NCBI GenBank assembly: GCA_019775845.1
Contig: JADQAV010000003.1
Location: forward strand, 310,001-374,000
Direction: 5' to 3'
From: Myrmaecium sp. VS I D KN 1
Lineage: Eukaryota > Ascomycota > Dothideomycetes > Valsariales > Valsariaceae
DNA: 64,000 nt
Shown piece by piece: positions 13,045 to 24,350 of the stretch. The notes beneath the pieces were generated by a model. The model searched no databases. It was not told the origin of the DNA and saw only the letters and a program-made list of their open reading frames with translations. A program made the position numbers and the translations under genes. Within the stretch, counting starts at the first letter, position 1; every line of letters begins with the position of its first letter.

Positions 13045-14473
13045 TTTGAAGGATGTGGATGTAGAGATGGATGGAGGAGAGGTTGAGGTATCAGGTTGGG
13101 TATATGGGCGAAGGTTGCTGTAGGAGGGAAAGCAAATGCGGTTGTGGGTGAGGACGTGAACGGGTCACACGAAATATAAGTATGGCGGGCGGGCACAGCG
13201 GGGGAGGAGGGGCAGAAAGAGGGCGGATCGCGCAAGCTCGGACGGGCGGTCGGCGTCAGAGCAGCACCACCCAGGGCACTCACCCAACGATAATCCGCTT
13301 CGCTCCCTACCGCTTCTGACAAACTCCACAATTAAACGTCACGGCCTCGCTCAGAGCAAAGCCCAGCCCTTCCCCTTCCTCGCCCAGCTCTGCACTGTTG
13401 TCGTGGCACAGCGATGTGGACTGTTCACTCTTCCCACGTTCCCCCTCCCTGCATGCAAGCAATCGTTGCCGATCTCCGGCATCCCTCTATAAAGCTTGGC
13501 TACCAACATCCTGGCCACCTCTTGTCACCTTACACACCCCTCGCGTGCAAGGAAAAGAAGAGATAGAGAAATAGAAGAAAATACGGAAAACCACAGCACG
13601 AGGAAATAAAAAAAACAGCTTTAGGGCTGCGGGTTTATTCTCGGGGATGATATCGGATGATATATATATCTTCCATCTTGCCGTTGCGACCTCGCTCTAA
13701 AACGAAGCTAGAGCCGTCAAGCGTCCATGAAAGAGGATGGATCAGGCTTGGTCGGTCTTACGATGAGGCTGATGATCACGACACCCTTTTTCTCTCGAAG
13801 TTCCCCTATCGAGTCCCAACCCCCTGCGGTATGGCAGAGGAACCGCACATTCTTGAGGACATGTATAACGCCTGAATGTGAAGAATCAGGGTTGCACTCT
13901 TGACGATCAAGCTTAAAAAGTACACAAGCAGAATGTTTTTCGTCCTCAACGCTTCTTTGACATATATTGTAATCGCACATCATTTCTTTGCACTACACAT
14001 TAAAATACATGAGCCAACCAACCGCGACACTGTCCAAGATCACGACCAACAAATCGTTTCGTTGTTTGGTATACACAAAGAGATTGAAAAAGGGAGGGGT
14101 ATATATGATGGAAAAGTAGTATTATGATCAAGAGAGTCATTTTCAGGAGATGACGAGATGTGAGAAAGGGGGTATATGATGATGATGAGAGGGAATAGAA
14201 GACCTCCAAAATGGGATTGAAATCTGTACAACCAGTTCCACATGATCGACATGCCGGATGGTGTGTGGTTTCAAGGAAAGCCGCATTGTCGTCGGCTAAT
14301 ATACATCAGAGAATTCGGAACAGGGACGAAAGAGGAGAAACGGAGAGAGGTCTAGGTCGGATGCAACGCGTAGGCTGCAGAAAAGAAGGTCATGCAAAAC
14401 TCGTGGACAAGCAGAGGATAGGGAAGGGGTATGCGAACGATGAAGAACTGGCTATGACCAGCGCGAGGCGTCC
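13045..14473. other. spacer: TPI promoter and LIM-gene 3' flank
   Basis: The left part is the TPI upstream region. A plus-strand TATAAA at 13488-13493 followed by CT-rich sequence points away from TPI and has no recognisable gene downstream. Bases 13560-14200 are A-rich and probably belong to the LIM gene 3' UTR. Open frames here are short and of no known family. Confidence 0.5.
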
Positions 14474-16619
14474 TCACATCATCATGAGCCTCGTTCTTCT
14501 CCTTTCTGGGTGCCGTCTGCCACCGCCCAGCATGTTGTTTTGCTGGCGCACAGCCGCATAGGCATGTCTCTCACAGAACACCTTCCCATCCACGTCGAAA
14601 TAGTCGTCCCGCAGAGGTACGCGACAGTGCACGCATGTAAAGCATCTGGGGTGGAACTTCTGGCGCCGCTCGGTCTCGAGATACTGGCCTTCGATGCCAC
14701 GGTTGCAGCACGTGCAAAGAGAGTTGTTGAGCTGATGATAATGATGCTCGCAATAAGGAGAATTATCGAAGACGTAGAAATCCGCCGTTTCGAACGGAGC
14801 CCGGCAAGTCTGGCAAACGAAACACTGTTTATGGTATCTGCCCGTGAGACGACCGTCGGCCGCCTTGACGGACTTGCCTACAATAGCATTCCCACAACCT
14901 CTACAGTTTCCTTTCTTGCTCGATCGACCAGCTGAAGTAGGTCTAGGATCTGTCTCGGCTTGAGGCACAGGGGGAGGGTGTGGCCGCAAGATTGAGGGAA
15001 CAGACTCCAAAGCCGGATTCGCCTGAGATGGCTGCCTATTTGGTGTCTTCGGGGTGAAAAGACCCCTTTGAATAGCAGGGTCCATCGGCGATTCCGGTGC
15101 TTGTACTACTGGCACAGCAGCAGGTGGAATGAACGGCTCTGGTGCGTTTCCCCTGTTGTACCCTGGATGTGGTGCAGGCAAGATGTGCGATTCCTCTTTC
15201 GATGGTCTGCGCGACAAACCCGAAGCGTCGGAGGATGGTGCAGTGGATACGGAACTTCTACTTCGAATGTCCGAACTGGCGAAAGAAGTATGTGAAGATC
15301 CAGAATCTGAAGGCGCATGAAGTGATGACGAAGCTACTTTCTGGAAATTCAGGGGTTTCGGCAAGGGAGGGACCTCATCCTCGGCGCTGCCCCCGCTATG
15401 TCTCGTGGCGGATTGGATTACCAGGGGCCGGGGACTATGCGGATCGTCGGCGTACCAACTCCGTGAAGGCTCAGCGACCGTAGGCTCTTCTTGCGGTTTG
15501 GTTTCTAGAGCTGGCGCAGATGGTCGTCTTTGGAGTTCAGCTGGAGGGCCACGGCTATCCTTTCGTACAGGAAACGTGTGCGCGCGTGTATCAAGGGTAG
15601 GTTCCACCGGTGATGTAGATGTAGTCCTTCCACTTTGCTCTTGCAGCTGCTCCAAAAAATTGTCGACCTTGTCTGGTCGCGGCGGTCTGGGCGGAGGCCC
15701 TGGCCTTGGTACCAACTCGGTATCCACCCTGAGCCTAGACGGCACTGTGGGGGCAGCGCCGTTTGACTGTGATGATATCCTGGAGTTATTTGAACTAGCT
15801 GTTGATGGTCTGTTATATCCTCGGCCATTACTGCTTGTACTGCTGAGGCTGCTGAGTGCGGTGGCTGTTCTCTGATGGCCCTGCTGACCAGATCGCTCAG
15901 ACGAAGCCTTCCGCTCTGTGAAGGGCCCTGGTGCGATCGCATCCATCCTCTTCATCACGCTGATGCCGCCATTGGTTCTCGGGCTCAAAGGCGCATACAT
16001 TGGATCCGGCTCGGCATACAAATGTCTCCTGTCGGGCTCTGGGGTGAGTTTCCCAGGGGCGCTCGTGAACGTGTCACTCCGTGACGGTGCTAAAGGCGGG
16101 TAAGCAGACGGTTGGGATAGTGGCTGGTTCGGTGACGGTGGGCTGTAAGGCCGTCGATCAGAGCTTGCAGAACCCTTGACAATGTCTCTCGGTGTGACCG
16201 GCCTGGGCGAACTGGGGGTTAATGTCGACGTACTCTTCGTAGAACCACTGTTAGGGGTCAATTGTCCTGTGGAAAGGAAGTGTTTATCTACAGCGATTAG
16301 CGCTTATGTTGTCTAGTGCAGCCTTCGCTATACTCACTGGCAGCCGTGGAATCTATGGGAGGAGGTGCAGATTTACTCGGCCTCAATAGATTGGACGACT
16401 TCGAGCCGAAGCTGGCAGCACGCTCGAAGAAGCTTTTAGCGGAAGACTTTGTTGTTCCTGCTATTCCATCAGCATTACCTTGACGATAATATGTGTTTTC
16501 ACCAACGTACGTTGTTCAGCCAATGGTTTGGCGCAAACATGCTCTCCCATCTTCGATATCTCGATCTCAATTCCACAATCCGAGCATTTTATGGTGGGTA
16601 GGATACTGGAAGGCCTCAT
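14474..16619 (-). CDS. LIM-domain protein, fungal paxillin-like (Pxl1-like)
   Basis: Exons 16619-16511, 16460-16338 and 16266-14474 give about 674 residues (an AG three bases further, at 16458, would give 673). Two LIM zinc domains sit at the C-terminus: CRGC...HKQCFVCQTC...YCEHHY at 532-588 and CTCC...HPRCFTCVHC...FCERH at 594-645. Exon 1 encodes a small Cys/His cluster (C12, C15, H27, C29). Between them lie some 450 residues rich in Ser, Pro and Thr and predicted to be disordered, with proline-rich PGPPPRPPRP near residue 265. Fungal paxillin-like LIM proteins act at sites of polarised growth and septation by scaffolding Rho signalling and actin. That role is inferred from domain layout, and orthology to yeast Pxl1 is not proven. 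The upstream gap to INO1 is 3 kb. Confidence 0.85.
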
Positions 16620-19017
16620 GGTATTGGCCATGATCTGACTGCCGAGCTTTTCGCTTTACTGTTACAGCTCGAGGAGGACGTCGGTATCGTGCAGTACCAT
16701 GGATTACGCTGTGCTTGCGAAGGATTACGAATGTCGCCTGACGCCAATGGAACCGGCGATGCGAGGCAGATGATATTTGGACCGGACTAAAACTTCGCAC
16801 AGCCCAGAAAACGCTGGGATGGGGGGCTTTTGGACTGAAGAACCGTGTTGTTTGGAATGGCCGATCGCAGATTAAAGGGATTGTCTCTGCCCACTACTAC
16901 ACCATCAAGGTGTAACCGTGGCCAACGCCAGGGGACTTCTAAGTGCCGGAGCAGCAGCAAGACAGCAGGAAGCAGATATCCGGCATGCGAACTGCGGGCG
17001 GACGAACACACTTCGTGAACGGCAACAGGTCGAGAGAAGGAGGCAATGTCGTAGGATATGGCCTGGCCTCGCGAACGAAGGAGATATGCAAGTAACGAGC
17101 GCGGGTCCCTGATGAGGCGTAGGGTGGAGTAAAGCCCGCTGCACTGACAGGCGTCCAAGCGACTCAGATGATTTGCTCTCCTAGACAAGGAGCGCACAGG
17201 GCGTACGGAGGCTTCCTCTCACGGTGCTGAGACCCACGAAGGAGCATGGACCGGGGAGGAGAGGGACCTGTCGAAGCGGGTAACCTGAAGCAGGTCGCGG
17301 ATCCAAGCTCCGAATCAACCGCTTGCTAGATGGTTCACGGTCACGATGGCAGACGTTTGGCCACAGGCTAAACGAACGCTGACGGAGGGAGAGAACACAG
17401 ACAAAGTCAGCACAGGAGTGAGGGCACTCGAGGAGGAAAAGAGAAAGGAAATGAAGAGTGTCCACTGTTGTGGTCGAACCGGGCGCACTCCAGGGACGCC
17501 CACGGTTGAAGTAGAACAGGTCGAGATGATCGATTGATGAGATTGGGGAATGGGATGTAGCAGTTGGACGTAACTGTGCCGGCGCCAAGGGGAGATTATT
17601 GCCATGCTTGCCGGGGGTTGCGCCTCCAATGAGAGGGAAAGTCGGGGAGCGTGGCCAATCATGCCTCGGTTGCCCCTGAGATAAAGCCAAAGACTCTCGC
17701 CATTCACGGCCTGACGGCCTCACAGACCCTGAGCGCCCGGCAAGTGGAAGACGTGCTGGGCCGGCCGGGGGAACCTGCGTCGGCGCAACTGCTGGAATTC
17801 GGCCAGTGTCTGTCGACACTTGGACTGCTTTGGATCTGTGGGGTAACTTGTTTGAGGATTGCACAAGCTGTTTGATCGGTTTGAGTGCCGGCAAAGTTCA
17901 CCCTGTCTTCTTCCATCGACAGCCACTCCAGCCACCCAATACGACTTGGGCCCTCTCCAGGCGCTCTCGAACGTCGTCCGTTGCCGGTACAAGCAAGCTG
18001 TTCCTCCTGTCAACGGTCGGTACCCGCTGGCCCGCGGTTTGTTGGAGTTGGCATGCCAGCCATTGTTATTGCGGCTCTCCGCCATGCCTCGGACAAGTGT
18101 AAACAGTTCGAAGACGTCGGGCTCGGGTCCGGCACCTCATCTCATCCGGTCTCGTCGCTGTTTACCTACACCACCCCACATCGCTACTAGCATTCTCGAG
18201 AGCGAGAGTGCTCCCGCCTGATAGACAAGGTGCTCGTAGGCACGTAGTTCGCATCTCATAAGGGTCCGCAGGGACAAGAGCTCCGACCGAACGCCGTCGG
18301 AATCGCCTGGGGGACAGCGACAGTCAACGAGACAGCTCGTACGCTAACCCTCCATACTCCATAGAGGGGCCTTCGACAGCGGGAGCTCTGGCGGTGTGAC
18401 GAGAGGGCGGGCGTGGAGGAGTGTGCTAGTAGTATGTACCCGAACATTGTCTGATTGCTCCCTGAGCATTTAATTTCTCAAGGTCGCTAGCTGCCAGCCC
18501 GCCTCTGGCGATTGACCAAACCCTGCCTCAGGTGCGTGCCCATGACCCACCCAGGGTGCTTTGCGTAATAATCGATCTGACTGATTATCTCGTCGAAATA
18601 TCTTTGTTTGTTGTGTCTAGAGATAAGGTCTGTTGTGACTTCAATGTTCTTCGTAGTCGACCCCTTGAGAGGGCTCTATCCACTCCGCCGACCGCTTGAG
18701 CACAGCACGTCCTCGCTCTGCGATCACCGGGGGGCCAGTGTCGGACGGAGGGGTGTGTGGGGAGGAGTGAGGAGGGAGAAGGGAGGAGAGAGGAGAGAGG
18801 AGGGAGAACGTTGATCTTAAGCGGCGGTGAGGTGAAGCTCTTAACAGCCCGAGCCCGCTCGCCTTTCGCGCGGAGGACCCTCGCATGCGCTGCTGCGCGG
18901 ATCAACGACGTCTCCACCACGGGCTCCTGTCTTCCATCCCTCTCCGCATGGGCATGCACTTCTTTACTCATGTAACCTCATACTTCGACAGCGCTCGATG
19001 AACTGCACTTCCCTCGC

Positions 19018-19036
19018 CCCCCGGCATGTGATTGGT
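19018..19036 (-). promoter_or_regulatory. candidate inositol-responsive (Ino2/Ino4-type) site abutting a CCAAT box
   Basis: Read on the minus strand the sequence is CCAATCACATGCCGG. TCACATGC matches the core of the yeast UASINO/ICRE consensus (TYTTCACATGC), and CCAAT is the binding core of the Hap/NF-Y complex. It lies about 640 bp upstream of the INO1 start codon. It is a short match and could occur by chance. Confidence 0.35.
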
Positions 19037-19293
19037 CATTGTTGCTATGACGGCCAGCCGCGTGAGTGTGTGCGAATGCCTGAGGTGTTGCTGGCCGCGG
19101 GTGGAGCCGGACACATCACCTCGCAAGCATCTGTATGGTACTTCTAGCCCCATTGGAGATGTGGGAGGGAAGTCCGGAGGGATGGAGAGCTTCTTACGTT
19201 CGTAACCATCATTCCACGGACCCTCGCGGATGCCAGCGCGCTGCTCCACCGCCTTGGCTGTCCCTCGCTTCCTGGGGTTACGCGGTGGGATGG

Positions 19294-19299
19294 TATAAA
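19294..19299 (+). promoter_or_regulatory. TATA box of INO1
   Basis: TATAAA followed by pyrimidine-rich sequence lies 370 bp before the INO1 ATG. The distance is reasonable if the leader contains the proposed intron at about 19463-19553. Confidence 0.5.
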
Positions 19300-19462
19300 G
19301 GGATGCACTAGCCGTCCCTTCCCCGGAATCTCCGCAATATCGCTCCTACCTCTCCATATTCGACCAGAACCGCATAGCCCGTTGGACTCCCCCAAAGCTT
19401 TTCCAATTACAGCTTCAGGGCCATTGCCCAGTCTTCAAAACGTTTTCAAATCTCCTTAACTC

Positions 19463-19553
19463 GTATGTCTTCCTTCTTCCGGTGAGGACCGGTCTTCCTC
19501 ATCCGAAGCCCAAACCCCAACTGGAATCATGATGGACTGACCACTTTCCCCAG
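19463..19553 (+). other. candidate 5'-UTR intron of INO1
   Basis: The leader contains a GTATGT donor at 19463 and a TTTCCCCAG acceptor ending at 19553, with a GACTGAC branch-point-like sequence about 12-18 nt upstream of the acceptor. Splicing would also remove the short upstream ATGs at about 19465 and 19529. It is not supported by a coding frame, only by splice signals. Confidence 0.45.
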
Positions 19554-19668
19554 GCTCCACCACCCCTTCGCAGGCCGACGCACATCCCCCGTGGGAAGCT
19601 CGTCGGATTCGCCAAATATTTCGTAAATTAGCGGCGTTTCGAGAGAAATTCAACCCGCTTATCAAATA

Positions 19669-21320
19669 ATGGCTCCCCACGCTGATGAAAGCACCGGTCT
19701 TGCGAACGGGAATGGTAGCGGACCAGTTCACACTGGCAGCGACCTCTTCATTGTAGACCATCCCAATGTGGTCTATACGGACTCCGAGATCAAGACCAGG
19801 TACACTTACAGAACCACCTCGGTCAAACGTGAGGCCAATGGGAAGTTCATCGCTTCGCCAAAGGAGACTGTCTATGACTTCAAGGTCGACCGGAAAGTGC
19901 CAAAGGTTGGCATGATGCTGGTGGGCTGGGGAGGCAACAATGGCACCACTGTCACGGCTGGTATCATCGCCAACCGCCGTGGCCTTGTCTGGGAGACCCG
20001 CGAAGGCAAACAGGCCGCCAATTACTATGGCTCCGTTGTCATGGGATCAACTGTAAAGCTTGGTACAGATGCAGAATCCGGGAAAGACGTCAACATCCCG
20101 TTCCATAGCCTTCTTCCTATGGTTCATCCCAATGACCTTGCCATCGGCGGCTGGGACATCAGCTCTATGAACCTAGCGCAGGCCATGGATCGTGCTCGCG
20201 TCCTGCAACCAACTCTCAAAGCTCTTGTGAGCAAGGAAATGGCTGCTATGAAGCCTCTGCCTAGCATCTACTATCCGGATTTCATTGCTGCGAATCAAGA
20301 AAGCCGTGCTGACAACGTGCTCCCCGGAAACAAAGCTTGCTGGGCCCATGTTGAGCAGATTCGCGAAGACATTCGGTGAGAATCCATCGCCACCATTTAA
20401 TAGCAGCAAGCTAATATTGAGTCAGTGACTTCAAAGCTGCCAACAACCTTGACAAGGTCATTGTGCAGTGGACCGCGAACACTGAGAGATACGCCGATAT
20501 CATCGAGGGTGTCAACGATACCGCCGATAACCTCATCAAGTCCATTGAAGCGGGCCATGAGGAGATATCGCCATCCACTGTATTTGCTGTTGCGTGTATC
20601 CTGGAGCACACACCCTTCATCAACGGGTCTCCGCAGAACACTTTCGTTCCCGGTGCTATCCAGCTTGCTGAGAAACACAATGCGTTCATTGGTGGTGATG
20701 ACTTCAAGTCCGGCCAGACTAAGATGAAATCTGCATTGGTGGACTTCCTCATCAGCGCCGGTATAAAGTTGACCTCGATTGCCAGCTACAACCATCTCGG
20801 AAACAACGACGGAAAGAACCTGAGTTCCCAAAAGCAGTTCCGGTCTAAGGAAATTTCCAAGTCCAACGTCGTCGATGATATGGTCGCCGCGAACACTGTC
20901 CTGTACAAGGAGGGAGAGCATCCCGACCACACTGTCGTCATCAAGTATATGCCTGCGGTGGGAGACGACAAGCGTGCGCTGGACGAGTACTATGCTGAAA
21001 TCTTCCTGGGAGGTCATCAGACCATCAGCATTTTCAACGTCTGCGAAGATTCCCTGCTGGCTTCCCCATTGATCATCGACCTCGTCCTGGTTGCTGAGAT
21101 GATGACTCGGATCCAGTGGAAGCGTGCAGACGGAGACTATTCCGGATTCCACAGCGTGCTCAGCGTCCTCAGCTACATGCTGAAGGCTCCTCTTACACCT
21201 CCGGGCACTCCTGTCGTCAATGCGCTTGCCAAGCAGCGTGCGGCCCTGACCAACATCTTCCGCGCCTGCGTTGGCCTCGAGCCGGAGTCGGACATGACCT
21301 TGGAGCACAAGCTCTTTTAA
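19669..21320 (+). CDS. INO1: inositol-3-phosphate synthase
   Basis: Exons 19669-20375 and 20426-21320 (50-nt intron, branch GCTAAT) encode 533 residues, the normal size. The NAD-binding loop GWGGNNGTT lies at residues 86-94. Other conserved blocks are [44 protein letters not shown] and [14 protein letters not shown], the last carrying active-site residues. The enzyme converts glucose 6-phosphate to myo-inositol 3-phosphate with NAD+ as cofactor. This is the committed step of inositol synthesis, feeding phosphatidylinositol, inositol phosphates and sphingolipids. In yeast the gene is repressed by inositol through Ino2/Ino4/Opi1. A CATGTG core upstream hints at a related control here, though filamentous fungi need not use the same circuit. 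No key residue appears altered. Confidence 0.98.
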
Positions 21321-21731
21321 ACCTGAGCGTGCACCGAGCCCTCATGAATGAGCGTTGATTCAACATCAGCCGCTGTCATCCGCATTTGCTTTGCCATTAT
21401 TTTCAGTGTTCCAACTAGTTACAGTCTTTACAGTAGTTCCCCAGTACAAATGAAATCATCTTAAATGAAACGCAGTAGGTTCTTACCCGCTGGGCCGGGT
21501 TCAGTTTCCAATTGCTATCGTATACTCGTGTCACTTCAAACGGTGGGCATAGGTTACGGGGTAAGTGAGGTAGGCTCCTTCAGACCCCTCCCCTCCATCC
21601 GACGGAGCTTTCTGGCATCTCACCCCGACTTAGAGAGTGTCAACCTGACCGTGCGTCGGTCGTTGAACGACTGTTACTAAACTCTCAGATCTCCATTTCA
21701 AAGCTTCTGTATCCGAGTAACGCGTCTCGAA
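21321..21731. other. spacer: INO1 3' flank and promoter of the OB-fold gene
   Basis: These 411 bp separate tandem genes on the plus strand. No element was recognised beyond unremarkable mixed sequence. Confidence 0.45.
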
Positions 21732-23570
21732 ATGGCGCCTCAGTCCCCGTCCATACAATCCTTTTTCCAGACGAAGCCGTTCAAGCACGGCTTGACCAGG
21801 ACGGGCTTTCCAAAAACGCCCTCGAGATCCAACGTCGGCGACGGCTTCACGCAGGAGGAGATCGCAGCAGCCCTTCATCCCAGCCAAGACAGTGGATGGG
21901 CACCGCCTCGCGAATATGAGAAGGTGGCGATTGATCGCCTCGTGCCTGGACCAAAGGCGATCTCTGTCACCGGCCGCATTGCCAACTTCCACGACATGGC
22001 TACTCCCAGTAAAAGGCCGAGAGCAGCGAGAGGGTGCCTGAAACTTATTGTTAAGGACGACACCGGTGCAGTCACGGTACGCTCGGTCGACCTATTATGC
22101 TCCACTCAGCGCCATGCTGATGCCACTGTAGGTACGGTTGTGGTATGCAAACATGGCGTACGACCTTCGTCTCGGACAGCTCGTCACTGTTTGGACGGTG
22201 CATGTTTCGAACAGCGATCACGGCACCTTCGCTCCCTCCGGTGCCGCGCTCTTCACCAGCATTTTCCCGGAGCGAGACCGGTCGTGCCATGTCACGTTCC
22301 ATGACCATGGCGATGAAGGGGTCCTGTGCAAGCTGCCACTCGGTCACGTCCCGGGACAGCAGCTGGCGAAACTTATGACGTTGCGGAACTTCATCGATAG
22401 CGGATATGACATCCTCGATGCCCGGATCCTGGTGTGCGTTAAAAGCATCGGGGCGAAGAAGAAGTGTATTCTTGTGTTGGGCTTCCCTCAATCGCTTTGA
22501 TGCTAACTGGGTCCTCTCTCCTGCAGTCACAAACAAGAAGAACGGCACCACTGAGGTGCTCAACGTCGGCGTCTTCGACGATACTGCCGAAGCAACCTTG
22601 ACGCTATGGGGAGCCCTGACGGCTTCAGCCGCTCCGTGGCAGCCATCCTATACCGTGCTGCTCATAACCAGTCCAGGGTGGAGGATCAGTAAGCAAGCGA
22701 ACATATCCATCATCGCCAATACCCAAGTGGACGTCGACCCTGCCATCAGGGACACCGAATGGCTGCGGTCTTTCGCCCAGATGCTCACCAGGAGGGAACA
22801 CGTGAATCCGCGGTTCCCAGAGGGCGTCTTTGACGTCGAGGCCGCTGAATCGGGACTCCGGATCTTGTACACGCTCGCCGACGTTGATAATTTGTGCGTG
22901 AACTCTTTGCTGCCGGAAAAACACATACATGTTTTAAACCCTCACTGACGTCCCATACACAATGAAGCGTCCGAGCAAACCCAAAGGGCAAGTAATATCA
23001 TTTATGAATTCTACTAACAACAAGCTTAGAAGACTCCCCCTCCCCCCTCTTTCACCCTCCATCTGCATATCTCCCTCCCCCTAACTCCATTCACCCCCAG
23101 AAAACCTCACCGGCTACCTCTCGCTCCTCATCACCTCCACCCACCTCGCCACCCTCCACCGACGCCACATGCTCCTCAGCACCGAGCACTGCGGCGTGCC
23201 ACTCTACGCCAACACCACACCCACCCCATGCAAGCAATGCGACCGACCCGTCCCGCTGCGCATCAACCCGCGCGTCCTCGGCCGGCTCGTCGACGAAACG
23301 GGCGCTACGGGCCCCGGTAAACTCGTCCTCTCCGACCGCGCGTGGGCGGAGCTGCTCGGCCGGTCGACGGAGGAGTTGGTGCGGTGCGATGTGGATATGC
23401 TGCGTTGGCTGGATCGCCGGATGACGTGGGTTAGGATTACGGTGCTGTTTGGTTGGGTGGGTGAGGCGGCTAGGGAGGCGGGCGAGCGGAGGTTGCGGAG
23501 GGAGGAGGGTCATATGCAGAGTGTTGTGGAGGGGGTGGGCAGGTTGTGCGTGCTGGGGGTGCGGATGTGA
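21732..23570 (+). CDS. OB-fold ssDNA-binding protein, candidate fungal MEIOB
   Basis: Five exons, 21732-22076, 22132-22465, 22527-22893, 22968-22987 and 23101-23570, join in phase to 511 residues. The N-terminus starts with SIQSFFQ, which resembles a PCNA-interacting box (Q-x-x-FF). The first OB-like region runs from about 75 to 225 (ISVTGRIANFHDM, LKLIVKDDTG, VRLWYANM, VTVWTVHV). A second follows (EVLNVGVFDDTAEATLTLWG, then YTVLLITSPGW). The C-terminal region carries CGVPLY...CKQC, a zinc-ribbon-like Cys cluster, then LVDETG...KLVLSDRAWAELLG. Order and spacing agree with the RPA1-related meiotic protein MEIOB, which binds ssDNA with SPATA22 during recombination in animals. I compared it with human MEIOB from memory; no search was run. 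Alternatively it is a diverged RPA70-like protein. A meiotic role is inference. Confidence 0.68.
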
Positions 23571-24350
23571 GGTGCAGCGGTTGCATATGGGTCGATTGTC
23601 TGTTGACCTGCTGAATGGTTGTGACGGATGCTTCGCTCTATGTTTGCTTGGAAGGGCTTTGCATGATCTCATTTGAGGAGTCGGGATGAGGATCGCTGCC
23701 GCTCTCTGACGGTGCAATTTAGGCCTCAGAGGAGCATAGGAAAGATGATCAAGACTAGGAATATAGAGTTTGCTCATTGCCTTTGCTACAAGCATATCTA
23801 AGTACCATTATTTGTCTGTGTCAAAAACCAGGAACGTACCACGCAGTACCTCCACCTACCTAAAATATCTACTGTATTTGCTCATCCTGTCCCAGACGCA
23901 TATCAGGTAAGCCATCACACCACATCTGTTTTCTGCTTCCTCAGCCTCACAAAACTCGCTTCGTAGGAAAGTCACCGGAAGCAGCATGACACCATGCAGA
24001 TGATCCCGGGGCAACCTACCACGACCACGCAAAACCAGAGAGTGAGAAGAAAGATTGAGAGACCCGTCCTCTGGTAGGCAGACTACGAGTGACAATGCAA
24101 AGGCCAGGGACAAGCCATGCACAAACATTGTCCCGCGGCAGAGGGTAGTGGGAAACACAGGTAACCAGCGCAAGAAGGACGCTACACAATGTAGTCGCGC
24201 CAGAAGAGGATTTAAACATACCGAGATGATCTGTTCCCCCATCTACCGCGCCATCGCGATTCAACTGAGCTGTTCCGCGTCTCCCTCTAAGATCGAAACC
24301 CCAGACAAAACAGAGCAAACAGGGCAAGCAAAGCAAAGACCAGTCTCCAA
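23571..24350. other. spacer downstream of the OB-fold gene
   Basis: This 780-bp interval has no supportable gene. It must contain the OB-gene 3' end and the promoter of the small downstream gene, but no specific motif stood out. Confidence 0.45.

Larger units (their letters stand above)
16620..19668. other. 3-kb spacer between LIM gene and INO1
   Basis: This is a long divergent interval holding both promoters. Open frames of up to 237 codons (for example 17181-17894 on the minus strand) have no recognisable domain and no consistent splice structure. I therefore call no gene. The right part holds candidate INO1 control sites, listed separately. An unannotated noncoding transcript cannot be excluded. 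Confidence 0.5.

Noticed and set aside
17181-17894. 237-codon minus-strand frame in the LIM-INO1 gap
   Set aside because: No recognisable family, no splice partners, and several competing frames on both strands.
20397-21308. 303-codon minus-strand frame opposite INO1
   Set aside because: Shadow of INO1 exon 2 with no recognisable sequence.
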